The notes under the pieces were generated by a model. It made no database searches. It was given only the letters and a program-made list of their open reading frames with translations, and was not told the DNA's origin. From UBA7488 sp964414185 (GTDB lineage Bacteria; Pseudomonadota; Alphaproteobacteria; CAAHEQ01; UBA3637), in contig CAYPVK010000007.1 of assembly GCA_964414185.1 (NCBI GenBank), forward strand, positions 29,900 through 93,899: a stretch of 64,000 nt of DNA, in the 5' to 3' direction. A program made the position numbers and the translations under genes. Shown piece after piece: positions 26,451 to 34,176 of this stretch (the stretch's first letter is position 1; the number at the start of each line of letters is the position of its first letter).

Positions 26451-27011
26451 CACATTTTTATATGATTTTATTGATTTTTTTAAAGTGGTATTATAATACC
26501 GCATCTACAAAACTAAGTTTCCTTTTAAAAAAGGTTAAAATTTTTATTCACGTAAATACGCACCGTTCAAATTATCGTTTTGTTGTTAATTTACCTGAGT
26601 ATAAATATTTGAACTTTCAGGTATTCGGATTTCCTCATCGGATTCCGTCATAAAAACCGACCCGACCAAGATAATTGTCACCCCTATCGTTTTTAAGACA
26701 AGCCTTTTCGTAAAAATTAAACGCTATATAAATGCTGTTTATCCCGAATACGAAACAAACCTATACAATAAATATGCAATCGCTTAAAACGCATTTGTCT
26801 TAATACAATCGGGAAATTTATATGGGAAAACGTCTGTAGTTGCGAATAACGACCGATTATTCAAAACAGCTTCAAGACAGATAATCTATTTATTCTTTTA
26901 TTATTTGAAATGCGATTCGCATAGCGCACGGAAACTGTAAAACTATGCGAAATCACCTTCTTCCTTATACAATCAAAGGGAAAATTATTAAAACAATCAT
27001 ACGTCGGATGT
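26451..27011. other. Gene-free region between the rplM promoter and upp
   Basis: About 560 bases, A/T rich. It has a palindrome GGTATTATAATACC at about 26487-26500 and only short frames without ribosome sites. I see no gene, tRNA or clear terminator. Confidence 0.4.
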
Positions 27012-27677
27012 TTATTTGTCCGTATTAAACAACCGGTCGCCGGCATCGCCGAGCCCCGGCATAATATAAGCATATTCGTTTAATTTTTCATCCACGGCAG
27101 TCGTGACGATTTTAATGCCCGGATAAGTGCCTGACAATTTTTGAATGCCTTCGGGCGCGCTCAATACACTGACAAATATGATATTTGTTTCTTTGATACC
27201 TTTTTTGAGCATTAATTCAACCGCTGCCGCCGCCGACCCGCCCGTTGCCAACATCGGATCCAATATAAATACGTTGATTTTATCGGGATTTTCAAACCGT
27301 TCCGGAGACTTATCATAATACCAAACGGGTCTAAACGTTTTTTCATCACGATACATGCCGATATGGCACACCTTTGCATCCGGAAATAACTTTGACGCCG
27401 TTTCGCTTAATCCGAGCCCCGCCCTTAAAATCGGCACAAATAAAACCGTATAATCCGAATCTACCATCGGCGCGGAAGTTTTCATTAACGGCGTTTCAAC
27501 CTGTGTATTTTTAAGCGGCAAATTCTTCATCGCTTCAATCAATAATAAAATTGCCAACCTGTCAAAAGCACATTTAAAAACGTCTCCACGAGCATTTTTA
27601 TCGCGAATAAGGCTTAAATTGTGTTGAGCCAAAGGATGTTCAACAATTATAACAGACGGGAAATGTGAATGCGGCAT
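27012..27677 (-). CDS. upp: Uracil phosphoribosyltransferase
   Basis: Pyrimidine salvage enzyme converting uracil and PRPP to UMP. 221 residues from the ATG at 27677, selected for its AAGGAG site; an in-frame ATG upstream adds 13 unlikely residues. Motifs: VPILRAGLGL, MYRDEKT, the PRPP loop DPMLATGGSA, and a C-terminal uracil-binding YIMPGLGDAGDRLF. Single gene. Confidence 0.97.
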   Translation of the reverse strand: MPHSHFPSVIIVEHPLAQHNLSLIRDKNARGDVFKCAFDRLAILLLIEAMKNLPLKNTQVETPLMKTSAPMVDSDYTVLFVPILRAGLGLSETASKLFPDAKVCHIGMYRDEKTFRPVWYYDKSPERFENPDKINVFILDPMLATGGSAAAAVELMLKKGIKETNIIFVSVLSAPEGIQKLSGTYPGIKIVTTAVDEKLNEYAYIMPGLGDAGDRLFNTDK

Positions 27678-27832
27678 TTTAAAACTCCTTAAAATAACAT
27701 GTCCGAAATTTAGCATAAAACTTTATTTCAGACAACCTAAAAAAACTCATTATTTAAAATTGCGAACCGTTATCAAACAGGATAAAAAATCATAAAAACC
27801 GATCAGTCGTCAAAGAACCGCAATGAATTTCC

Positions 27833-27861
27833 TTGACTTATAAAAGATACCACGATATAAT
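27833..27861 (+). promoter_or_regulatory. Sigma-70 promoter of rnpB
   Basis: TTGACT, 17-base spacer, TATAAT, with the RNA starting about six bases downstream. Confidence 0.88.
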
Positions 27862-27866
27862 AATTG

Positions 27867-28252
27867 TCTCAGAGAATCGGATAATCGCTGATATATTGTA
27901 TTGGTATATCGGAGGAAAGTCCGGGCTTCACGGGAACACGGTACTGGATAACGTCCAGGCGGGGTAACCTGACGGACAGCGTCACAGAAAACAAACCGCC
28001 TGACCACATGCGCGTGCGTTCAGGTAAGGATGAAACGGGGAGGTAAGAGCTCACCGCATTTGCAGTGATGCAAATGGCATGACAAGCCCTATCGGAAGCA
28101 AGACCAAGTTAAGGCAAACCACAGCTTTAAAGTTGTGTACAACGGGAGTTCCTGCCCGGTTGCCGACAGGTAGGTTGCTAGAGGGCATTAGCAATAATGC
28201 TCCCAGACGAATGATTATCGATTACAAAACCCGGCTTATAGATTCTCTGAGA
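27867..28252 (+). ncRNA. rnpB: RNase P RNA, type A
   Basis: Catalytic RNA that matures tRNA 5' ends. The ends pair (TCTCAGAGAATC with GATTCTCTGAGA) as helix P1. Conserved type A segments are present in order: GGAGGAAAGTCCGGGC, ACAGAAA, GAGGTAAGAGCTCACCGC, a T-loop-binding-type internal region, and AGACGAATGAT followed by ACAAAACCCGGCTTA near the 3' end. About 386 bases, normal size. Confidence 0.97.
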
Positions 28253-28390
28253 TTTTCCCCTATAATTTTAAAACCGCTTAAAAAATTAACTTTTTATGAA
28301 TTTTAAAGGCCCTATTTTTGACTGTATCGTTTCTTTTTTTAGCTTGATACGACAAAAATAAAAAAAATTAATTTTTTCTTTCGGTTCCCC

Positions 28391-28419
28391 TTGACTTTTA
28401 TGCTCCTTTCCCGTATTCT
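28391..28419 (+). promoter_or_regulatory. Sigma-70 promoter of the unidentified structured RNA
   Basis: TTGACT, 17-base spacer, TATTCT, with start expected near 28426. Confidence 0.75.
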
Positions 28420-28425
28420 GTAATT

Positions 28426-28620
28426 ACGTGGACATTGCTACACGTCGGGGTTCATAGCCCGTTATGCGAACAGGACTGAGATATAGCAGTCCCTAAAAAT
28501 CACTGTATCCGTCCTATGGGCGGATGGTGCTAAATATGATGTATTGCATCTAATAAGCACACTGATAAGTTCGCTTTCGGCTATGAACATCCGCCCACCT
28601 TTTTTTAGGTGGGTTTTGTT
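28426..28620 (+). ncRNA. Structured non-coding RNA with its own promoter and terminator; family unidentified
   Basis: About 195 bases. Helix one: 28450-28459 with 28579-28588 (GTTCATAGCC/GGCTATGAAC), extended by GCGAAC 28466-28471 with GTTCGC 28569-28574. Inside it are three hairpins: 28473-28492 (GGACTG/CAGTCC), 28507-28525 (ATCCGTCC/GGGCGGAT) and 28527-28560 (GTGCT/AGCAC). A terminator CCCACCT/AGGTGGG plus T-tract ends at 28620. GGGCGGATG (28518-28526) can pair instead with CATCCGCCC (28588-28596), which overlaps the terminator stem. It could be a 6S-like RNA or a riboswitch whose gene has decayed. Confidence 0.6.
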
Positions 28621-28648
28621 TTGCCACAAACGAAAGGGGCTCAATGAC

Positions 28649-28955
28649 AAAATCCGATTGATTAAAGGTAACCACGCGTCTGATACTAAAGCAGACAAAA
28701 TAAATGATGAAGAGCTTTTCAATATCCCGAATTTTTCATATACTCAATTTGCACACAGTGAAAATGCGGATGAAGCATTTAACCCCGCTTTGGACCGTCA
28801 GATATATCCCGGTAATTTGCCGAAAGATAATGTTGAGGCGACACTGACTTTAATGAAGCAATCTTTAAAAATGTCAAATGATAAGAAAAATAAACATTTT
28901 TTAGCGTTTTTGATAAAATTCCCGAATTACCTGTTAATTCGGCGCACAAATCAAA
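28649..28955 (+). pseudogene. Possible gene remnant after the structured RNA
   Basis: A frame without start signal encodes a charged, protein-like stretch (NDKIRLIKGNHASDTKADK ... NADEAFNPALDRQIYPG ... VEATLTLMKQSLKMSN). It has no ribosome site and begins inside the RNA terminator, so if coding it is decayed. No family recognised. The rest of 28,956-29,183 is A/T-rich with no visible feature. Confidence 0.25.
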
Positions 28956-29183
28956 ATGATTGTTTTGGTTTACATCTTATTGTAAATAAAAAGTTATTAT
29001 TTTTTCCATCTGCCATCAAACTTATCTTGGTTATTCGCTCTGCGGTTTGTATCAAAATTTGCCTAAAACATATAATCGTCGCAAAAAAATGATTTTCAAC
29101 GGCAGTTAACACGATTCGGACACCCTTTTCCGATCAATCTTTATAATTATATTGGCTTTACTGTTTTCCTCCCAAAATTTCAC

Positions 29184-29212
29184 TTGCATTTTAACCGTAT
29201 GTGTTGTATAAA
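29184..29212 (+). promoter_or_regulatory. Sigma-70 promoter of tRNA-Pro
   Basis: TTGCAT, 17-base spacer, TATAAA, 11 bases before the tRNA. Confidence 0.75.
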
Positions 29213-29222
29213 GCACTTCATT

Positions 29223-29299
29223 CGGGGCGTAGCTCAGCCTGGTAGAGTACTTGGTTTGGGACCAAGGTGTCGCATGTTCGAATCATGTCGCCCCGACCA
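29223..29299 (+). tRNA. tRNA-Pro (anticodon TGG)
   Basis: 77 bases. Acceptor CGGGGCG / CGCCCCG, discriminator A, CCA encoded. The anticodon loop GTTTGGGAC contains TGG; T-arm TGTTCGAATCA. The last chromosomal gene before the prophage. Confidence 0.97.
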
Positions 29300-29309
29300 T
29301 TTTGAAAAA

Positions 29310-29345
29310 ATAAAAACGGATACTGATAAGTGTCCGTTTTTTTAT
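29310..29345 (+). terminator. Terminator of tRNA-Pro
   Basis: AAAACGGATAC, loop, GTGTCCGTTTT plus T-tract, about 12 bases past the CCA. Confidence 0.85.
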
Positions 29346-29665
29346 ACCCGCCTAAAACCCAATTTCAGCCACTCTCCCCACTTATCAAATTTTCACACAC
29401 GATGTTGTCATCTTTAATATAAACGGCGTATACATATACCATTTGGGTAAAAGTATACCTTGAGCAAGTTGGCGCTTCATTTTAGCCACTTGGTCTGCAA
29501 CTTATTGATTTTTATAAATTTGCCTAGAATTGTGCTGTTCTTGATGTTCTAATCCACGCTGGTGGGGGGTTGGCTTTTTACACTGTCAACTTGTTTGTTT
29601 GAAATCTTTTTTATGGTTTTTCAACAACATATACCGACAACTAGGATTATAAAATTTTTTTGTTC
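29346..29665. other. Left boundary region of the prophage
   Basis: About 320 bases without a convincing gene. One minus-strand stretch near 29,400-29,500 reads DQVAKMKRQLAQ in a frame without start, perhaps the end of a host gene. A partial dyad of GTATAC sequences lies at about 29,428-29,458. The left attachment site should be near here but I cannot define it. Confidence 0.3.
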
Positions 29666-29702
29666 AGGGGGAATATTTTGACTTTTTCGGGAATTTACCT
29701 TT
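29666..29702 (+). repeat. Prophage leader repeat, copy A
   Basis: 37 bases, from AGGGGGA to ACCTTT, with 33 matches to copy B at 32681-32717 without gaps. Its end CCTTT pairs with AAAGG of the ribosome site of the 52-residue ORF (CCTTTCGAAAGG). Confidence 0.7.
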
Positions 29703-29717
29703 CGAAAGGAGGTCAAA

Positions 29718-29876
29718 ATGACCCAAGTAGAAAAGTTAATTAAAATAATCATGCCCGATATATTAAGGTATCTGGAAATGCAAGAAAGTGGCGAAATTAT
29801 TCAGAAAAGACTGGATAAAATAAAAAATGCAAGCATTCATTATGTTGATGAACCAGAAGAAGGAGGTCAAGAATGA
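29718..29876 (+). CDS. Small prophage protein, 52 residues
   Basis: MTQVEKLIKIIMPDILRYL start, amphipathic helices then acidic end (VDEPEEGGQE). AAAGGAGG precedes the ATG and its TGA overlaps the next ATG (ATGA), so it is translationally coupled to the DUF2924 gene. Function unknown. Its ribosome site is part of a short hairpin in the leader repeat. Confidence 0.65.
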   Translation: MTQVEKLIKIIMPDILRYLEMQESGEIIQKRLDKIKNASIHYVDEPEEGGQE

Positions 29877-30283
29877 AATCAGTCATCATGGAGATTGCTT
29901 TATTAAAAACAAAATCGTTGGCGGAACTGCAAGAAATGTGGAAAGAGTATTTTAACGAGCCTACGATTTCACTGAATAAGGAATTTTTTGTATCACGAAT
30001 TGCATACCGGATACAAGAACTGGCTTATGGAGGTATGCCCAAATCCCAACAAAAACTTATCGCTCAAATGTATATTCCGCCTGAAGTCAGGAAAAACCTA
30101 CCACCGGTAGGAACAAGAATTATACGAGAATATCATCAAACGGAACACTCCGTTATCATTCTGAATGAAGGAGTTGAATACAACGGGGTAAAATATCCGA
30201 CCCTTTCTGCGGTGGCAAAGAAAATAACCGGTCGCAAAATATCCGGGCGGTATTTTTTTGGTTTAGATAAGCAAGAAAAATAA
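29873..30283 (+). CDS. DUF2924 family protein
   Basis: 136 residues. Matches the family layout: ELQEMWKEYFNEP, then FFVSRIAYRIQELAYGGM, then GTRIIREYHQTEHSVIIL, EYNGVKYPTLSAVAKKITGRKISGRYFFG. DUF2924 proteins are usually encoded next to a serine recombinase in alphaproteobacterial prophages, as here, and may assist or control recombination. Ribosome site AAGGAGG. The integrase starts 12 bases after its stop. Confidence 0.85.
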   Translation: MKSVIMEIALLKTKSLAELQEMWKEYFNEPTISLNKEFFVSRIAYRIQELAYGGMPKSQQKLIAQMYIPPEVRKNLPPVGTRIIREYHQTEHSVIILNEGVEYNGVKYPTLSAVAKKITGRKISGRYFFGLDKQEK

Positions 30284-30294
30284 AGGAGAAACCA

Positions 30295-32007
30295 ATGGAA
30301 ACTTTTAGCCCAATCAGATGCGCAATATATACACGTAAATCAACAGATGAAGGTCTTGAAAAAGAATTCAATACCTTGGAGGCCCAACGCGAAGCCGGCG
30401 AAAACTATGTAAAAAGCCTTAAACATCAAGGCTGGATAGCTCTCTCGGAACATTATGATGATGGCGGTTATAGCGGTGGAAGTTTAAAACGGCCGGCATT
30501 AAAACGTCTGATTGATGATGTCGAGGCAGGTAAAATTGATATGATTGTTGTCTATAAAATCGACCGTCTAACCCGCTCTTTATTAGATTTTGCTCAATTG
30601 GTTCAAACTTTTGAAAAAAATAATTGTTCGTTTGTATCTGTTACACAGCATTTCAATACTTGCGATTCCATGGGTAAACTGACCCTCAATATTTTATTAT
30701 CATTTGCTCAATTTGAACGAGAGCTTGGGGCTGAACGTGTCAGGGATAAAATAGCGGCAAGCCGGAAAAAAGGAATGTGGACAGGTGGTTCTGTGCCATT
30801 GGGGTATACATTAAAAGACAAAAAATTAATCATTGAACCTAAAGAGGCGGAAATTGTTCGGTTTATTTTCGAAGATTATATTCGCACAAGATCGGAAATA
30901 ACAACAATGCGCAATGTAAATAGCAAAGGCTATAAACCAAAGGAACGTAAAAACAAAGACGGGAGCTTAAAAAATAATAGTGAATTTAATCATTTTATGA
31001 TAAATAACATTTTAAACAATCCGATTTATTTAGGTAAAATGCCTTATAAGGGTGAGCTGTACGAGGGACAACATCAAGCAATAATCACTCAAGAGCTCTG
31101 GGATAGAAGAAAAAATCTGAAAGAAAGTAATCTTGGAAATTCGTTCAGACCTTCTAAATCGGTGAAGCACAGTCTGTTGAAAGGCCTACTTGAATGTGAA
31201 TGCTGTGGAACGATGATACCCACCAGGAGCAAACGTGGTAATAAATACTACGAGTATTACTCCGCATTAAAAGGTGTAAAGCAAGGAGTACACAACTCTC
31301 CTTGTAAAATCGGAAGCGTTCCGGCCGGCGAGCTTGATACATTTGTTCTGGATAAAATTCAGAAAATATTTAAGTCTCCGGAAGTTATAAAGGAACTTGC
31401 AAAGCAGTTAGAACAAGAAAATCCTAAATACTCCGCAGAAACTGCTTTTAATCTTGTAAATGATATAGGCGAAGTTTTTCAATATTTTGAACCAGCAACC
31501 GTCCATGATTTAATCGCTGAAATAGTAGAAAAAATAATTCTTCATTCTGATTATATAGAGATAAAACTAAAACCATACGGGGCAAATATTTATGAAAACC
31601 AATTAATAGAGCAAGACCCACATTATCATAAAAAGAACTTAGTGCTGACATATCCCGTAACTTTTGGGAGAAAGCGCGGAAGTGTTAAAATTGTTGAGCC
31701 GACAAATCCGACAGAAGATGTGCCGGCACGGGATGAAAAACTGTTTAATGCAGTCACGCAGGCCTATTACTTAAAGGACAAAATGGAAACAAAAAAGTGG
31801 TCGTTGGCTGAATTATCACGCCATGAAGGCTGTGATCACGGGTATTTAGGGCAAATAATCAGACTAACAACACTTGCCCCCGATATTATCATGGCAATTT
31901 TAGAAGGACGGCAGCCCAAGTTATTAACTTTAAGAAGACTTCTGAGAGAGCGGTTTCCTTACTCTTGGGAAGAACAAAGACGTGAACTTGGATTTGATAA
32001 GAATTAA
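30295..32007 (+). CDS. Large serine recombinase (prophage integrase)
   Basis: 570 residues. Resolvase domain 1-145 with catalytic Ser16 in YTRKS, then IDRLTRS and AQFERELGAERVRDKI; recombinase domain (about 170-270, PLGYTLKDKKL...); zinc ribbon with LECECCGTM at about 303 and a partner Cys in NSPCKIG; coiled coil and long C-terminal domain (about 380-570) ending in an HTH-like segment. Integrates and excises the prophage through attP/attB without tRNA-type cores. AAAGGAG precedes the ATG. A terminator follows at 32031-32073. Confidence 0.93.
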   Translation: METFSPIRCAIYTRKSTDEGLEKEFNTLEAQREAGENYVKSLKHQGWIALSEHYDDGGYSGGSLKRPALKRLIDDVEAGKIDMIVVYKIDRLTRSLLDFAQLVQTFEKNNCSFVSVTQHFNTCDSMGKLTLNILLSFAQFERELGAERVRDKIAASRKKGMWTGGSVPLGYTLKDKKLIIEPKEAEIVRFIFEDYIRTRSEITTMRNVNSKGYKPKERKNKDGSLKNNSEFNHFMINNILNNPIYLGKMPYKGELYEGQHQAIITQELWDRRKNLKESNLGNSFRPSKSVKHSLLKGLLECECCGTMIPTRSKRGNKYYEYYSALKGVKQGVHNSPCKIGSVPAGELDTFVLDKIQKIFKSPEVIKELAKQLEQENPKYSAETAFNLVNDIGEVFQYFEPATVHDLIAEIVEKIILHSDYIEIKLKPYGANIYENQLIEQDPHYHKKNLVLTYPVTFGRKRGSVKIVEPTNPTEDVPARDEKLFNAVTQAYYLKDKMETKKWSLAELSRHEGCDHGYLGQIIRLTTLAPDIIMAILEGRQPKLLTLRRLLRERFPYSWEEQRRELGFDKN

Positions 32008-32030
32008 TTATCTGAACTAACGAATGTTAT

Positions 32031-32073
32031 GCCTATGTGTGTCAAAAAAAACATACATAGGTATTTTATTTTT
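32031..32073 (+). terminator. Terminator after the integrase
   Basis: CCTATGTGTG, A-rich loop, CATACATAGG (one G-U) and TATTTTATTTTT. Confidence 0.8.
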
Positions 32074-32121
32074 AAGCAGATTCAATGAGTTGTTGCGAGG
32101 GATACAGCTAAAGGATATATG

Positions 32122-32150
32122 ACCTTTTGTATTAACAATTAACAAAAGGT
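32122..32150 (+). promoter_or_regulatory. Ribosome-site-hiding hairpin before the sigma-like gene
   Basis: ACCTTTTGT (32122-32130) pairs with ACAAAAGGT (32142-32150), which is the ribosome site 6 bases before ATG 32157. The same pairing recurs before the ORFs at 29718 and 32746. Confidence 0.65.
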
Positions 32151-32156
32151 TAAAAT

Positions 32157-32681
32157 ATGTCGCAATTTTTATTTAATGGATTGCCACCGAAAGTGGTAAC
32201 TTATATCAAAATTCATGTTCGTTATCTTTTTTCAACTGGTCTGTTTAATTATCAAGAACGAGAGGATTTAATTCAAGATCTCGTTCTTTATTATTTAGAG
32301 TTTATAAAAAAGAAAGGAGTAAAAATACCTGATAATGTACTGTTTATGGCAATAAAATCTAAAGCCATGCACTTAGGACGAACCCGATTGCGAGAAATGC
32401 AGTCGGGTTTTTTAAATGATACGACATCAGATGATATGTTTGAAGCCATTGAATACGAGAATTCGGATAATTTTTTACTAAGCGAAATTGAAAATAAAAT
32501 TGAATTTGAAGATAGAAGAAAGTTTTTAACTGACAAACAAAAGCATTTTATTGACCTCGTTTTGGACGGTGAACAGGTAACTAAAGCGATGAAAAAAGCC
32601 AAGGTTTCTCATAAGACTATGGATTTGATTGAAAGGCGCATAAGGAAGTTAGATGAAAAAAGTAAAAAAAATTTCTACTAA
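32157..32681 (+). CDS. Sigma-70-like phage regulator
   Basis: 174 residues. Region-2-like helices (about 15-52, YLFSTGLFNYQEREDLIQDLVLYYLEF, and a following KSKAMHLGRTRLREM) and a region-4-like HTH at about 128-165 (LTDKQKHFIDLVLDGEQVTKAMKKAKVSHKTMDLIERRI). The overall plan is that of short ECF-type or phage sigma factors. It may direct late or early prophage promoters; the target is unknown. Its ribosome site can be hidden by a hairpin. Confidence 0.6.
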   Translation: MSQFLFNGLPPKVVTYIKIHVRYLFSTGLFNYQEREDLIQDLVLYYLEFIKKKGVKIPDNVLFMAIKSKAMHLGRTRLREMQSGFLNDTTSDDMFEAIEYENSDNFLLSEIENKIEFEDRRKFLTDKQKHFIDLVLDGEQVTKAMKKAKVSHKTMDLIERRIRKLDEKSKKNFY

Positions 32682-32738
32682 GGGGGAGTATTTCGATTTT
32701 GTCGGGAATTTACCTTTTGTATCAACACTAACAAAAGG
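32681..32738 (+). repeat. Prophage leader repeat, copy B, and hairpin
   Basis: 32681-32717 repeats copy A (33 of 37 bases). ACCTTTTGT at 32712-32720 pairs with ACAAAAGG at 32731-32738, the ribosome site for ATG 32746. The start of this repeat overlaps the end of the sigma-like gene. Confidence 0.7.
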
Positions 32739-32745
32739 AGATAAA

Positions 32746-32991
32746 ATGCTTAAATCAAAAGATACGGTATTTGAAATTATCAAAAAAATTCCAGCAGATT
32801 CAATGGTCTCTCTGTCTTTCACGCAGTTGCGGGAATTTGAAAACAGACTGAAAAAAGAAATTATTTTTTATTCTCTGAAGCATAAAGAAAAGACTAAAGT
32901 TTATCAACGGGCCGTTCTTGCTTTACGCTGGGTGCAAGGCATTATCCGCATTAAAACGATAAATACGATGAAAGGACCCAAAAATGGATAG
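32746..32991 (+). CDS. Small basic prophage protein
   Basis: 81 residues from ATG 32746, preceded by AAAGGAG. Helical and basic (FTQLREFENRLKKEI, KTKVYQRAVLALRWVQGI). Stop overlaps the next gene's start. Possibly nucleic-acid binding; no family recognised. It lies between the sigma-like regulator and the replication gene. Confidence 0.6.
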   Translation: MLKSKDTVFEIIKKIPADSMVSLSFTQLREFENRLKKEIIFYSLKHKEKTKVYQRAVLALRWVQGIIRIKTINTMKGPKNG

Positions 32992-33652
32992 AAAGACCTC
33001 ATTTGTATTTTATCCGGCGGAGTTCCTTGCATCTGTGTATAATTTTACAAATTGTGAATGTGCAATCTTAATTAAATCAATTTGCGAATACGCTTTGTAC
33101 GGAAAGACCACCAGAAATTTATCAGAAAGAATTCAAGACCGTTTTAATTTTTTGCAAGCCGGTATAGATGAAAATAATCGTAAATATTTTGAAATCTGTG
33201 AAAAACGTAAGGCTGGCGGCTCTAAAGGTGGTCGGCCAAAACGTGAAAAGGAAAACCTTAAGGTTTCTACAGAGACAAAAAATCAGGTAAACGAAAAACC
33301 TGATAAGGAAAAGAAGAAGGATAATGAATCGGATAATGTAAATGAAAATGGAGATAAAGATAAAGGGGCGGATTATGTGGATAAGTCGGAATATGTCGGT
33401 GCGCCGAGTGTTGATGAGGTGGCGGCGTATGCGAAAGAAAGTGGTTACACGATTGACCCTATTGCTTTTGTGCGCTGGAATGAGGAACGTGGCTGGATGA
33501 ACGGCAAAAAATATATTGCCGTTGACTGGCGCAAAGCTGTTCGGAAATGGTTTTGCAAGGAAAACGGACTGTCATTTAGTGAAATGGAGACTTTTTCGGA
33601 CGTGTGTGCCGATATGCTTGGCAAAGTAAAGGCGGTGCACCATGAGAGTTAA
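32984..33652 (+). CDS. Phage replication/replisome-organiser-like protein
   Basis: 222 residues. Begins FVFYPAEFLASVYNFTNCECAILIKSICEYALYGKTT, a DUF6291-like N-terminal domain; a charged Lys/Glu linker at about 75-125 follows; the C-terminal segment (about 140-200: AYAKESGYTIDPIAFVRWNEERGWMNG and IAVDWRKAVRKWF) matches DnaD-like replisome-organiser ends that bind helicase or ssDNA. Likely initiates prophage replication. Overlaps the DUF6362 gene by 11 bases. Confidence 0.7.
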   Translation: MDRKTSFVFYPAEFLASVYNFTNCECAILIKSICEYALYGKTTRNLSERIQDRFNFLQAGIDENNRKYFEICEKRKAGGSKGGRPKREKENLKVSTETKNQVNEKPDKEKKKDNESDNVNENGDKDKGADYVDKSEYVGAPSVDEVAAYAKESGYTIDPIAFVRWNEERGWMNGKKYIAVDWRKAVRKWFCKENGLSFSEMETFSDVCADMLGKVKAVHHES

Positions 33653-34070
33653 GAGCATTGATGATATCAAAAATATCTTGGAAACGGCCGCTTATGTCGA
33701 CCGTTTGTTACCGCCTGTACGTTCGCCAAAATATCGTTGTTGTATGCCGGCGATTGTTTACACCCCGCAAGAAATCATCTTTATGGATCGACGTCCGATC
33801 AAACCCCGTCCAACCCAAGAACAGGTCAGTTTATGGGAAATGGTTATTTTGGAGTGGATGCCGCTTTTAGAGGTTTATGAAAGGCAACTGGTTTGGAAAC
33901 GCGCCAACAGAATACCGTGGAAACTTTTGTGCCGAGAGTTCGGATTATGTCGGACAAGGTTAATGATCAAGTATGATAAAGCCATTGTAAAGATTGAATT
34001 TTATCTAAAAGGAAAGGAAAAATGCAGAGTGCAAAAAACAAGTGGACACTTTCAAAAGAAATCGCTATAA
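33642..34070 (+). CDS. DUF6362 family HTH protein
   Basis: 142 residues. C-terminal HTH pattern: EWMPLLEVYERQLVWKRANRIPWKLLCREFGLCRTRLMIKYDKAIVKIEFYL, the hallmark of DUF6362, which in alphaproteobacterial phages stands between replication and packaging genes and may control late expression. N-terminal about 60 residues are less conserved. Two terminator-like hairpins follow (34085-34117 and 34127-34158). Confidence 0.75.
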   Translation: MRVKSIDDIKNILETAAYVDRLLPPVRSPKYRCCMPAIVYTPQEIIFMDRRPIKPRPTQEQVSLWEMVILEWMPLLEVYERQLVWKRANRIPWKLLCREFGLCRTRLMIKYDKAIVKIEFYLKGKEKCRVQKTSGHFQKKSL

Positions 34071-34084
34071 ATAAGGGTATAATC

Positions 34085-34117
34085 GGGACGGTTCTGTAAG
34101 GAGCGTCCCTTATTTTT
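34085..34117 (+). terminator. Terminator after the DUF6362 gene
   Basis: GGGACG, 13-base loop, CGTCCC, TTATTTTT. A second hairpin with one mismatch, AGCTCGTCAGC/GCTGTCGGGCT plus T-tract, follows at 34127-34158. Confidence 0.65.
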
Positions 34118-34176
34118 ACAAAAGAAGCTCGTCAGCGGTGGCTGTCGGGCTTTTTTCATATCCAAAAGGAGAAAAC

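Noticed and set aside
28426..28620. tmRNA, SRP RNA or TPP riboswitch
   Set aside because: No T-arm/CCA or tag frame, no SRP tetraloop motif, and no conserved TPP pyrimidine-binding segment; one CTGAGA alone is not enough.
28544..29092. 182-residue protein over the structured RNA
   Set aside because: No ribosome site, start inside the RNA and low similarity to any family; kept only as a possible remnant.
29223..29299. tRNA-Pro as the prophage attachment site
   Set aside because: No repeated tRNA tail seen at the right side, and large serine integrases seldom use tRNA genes.
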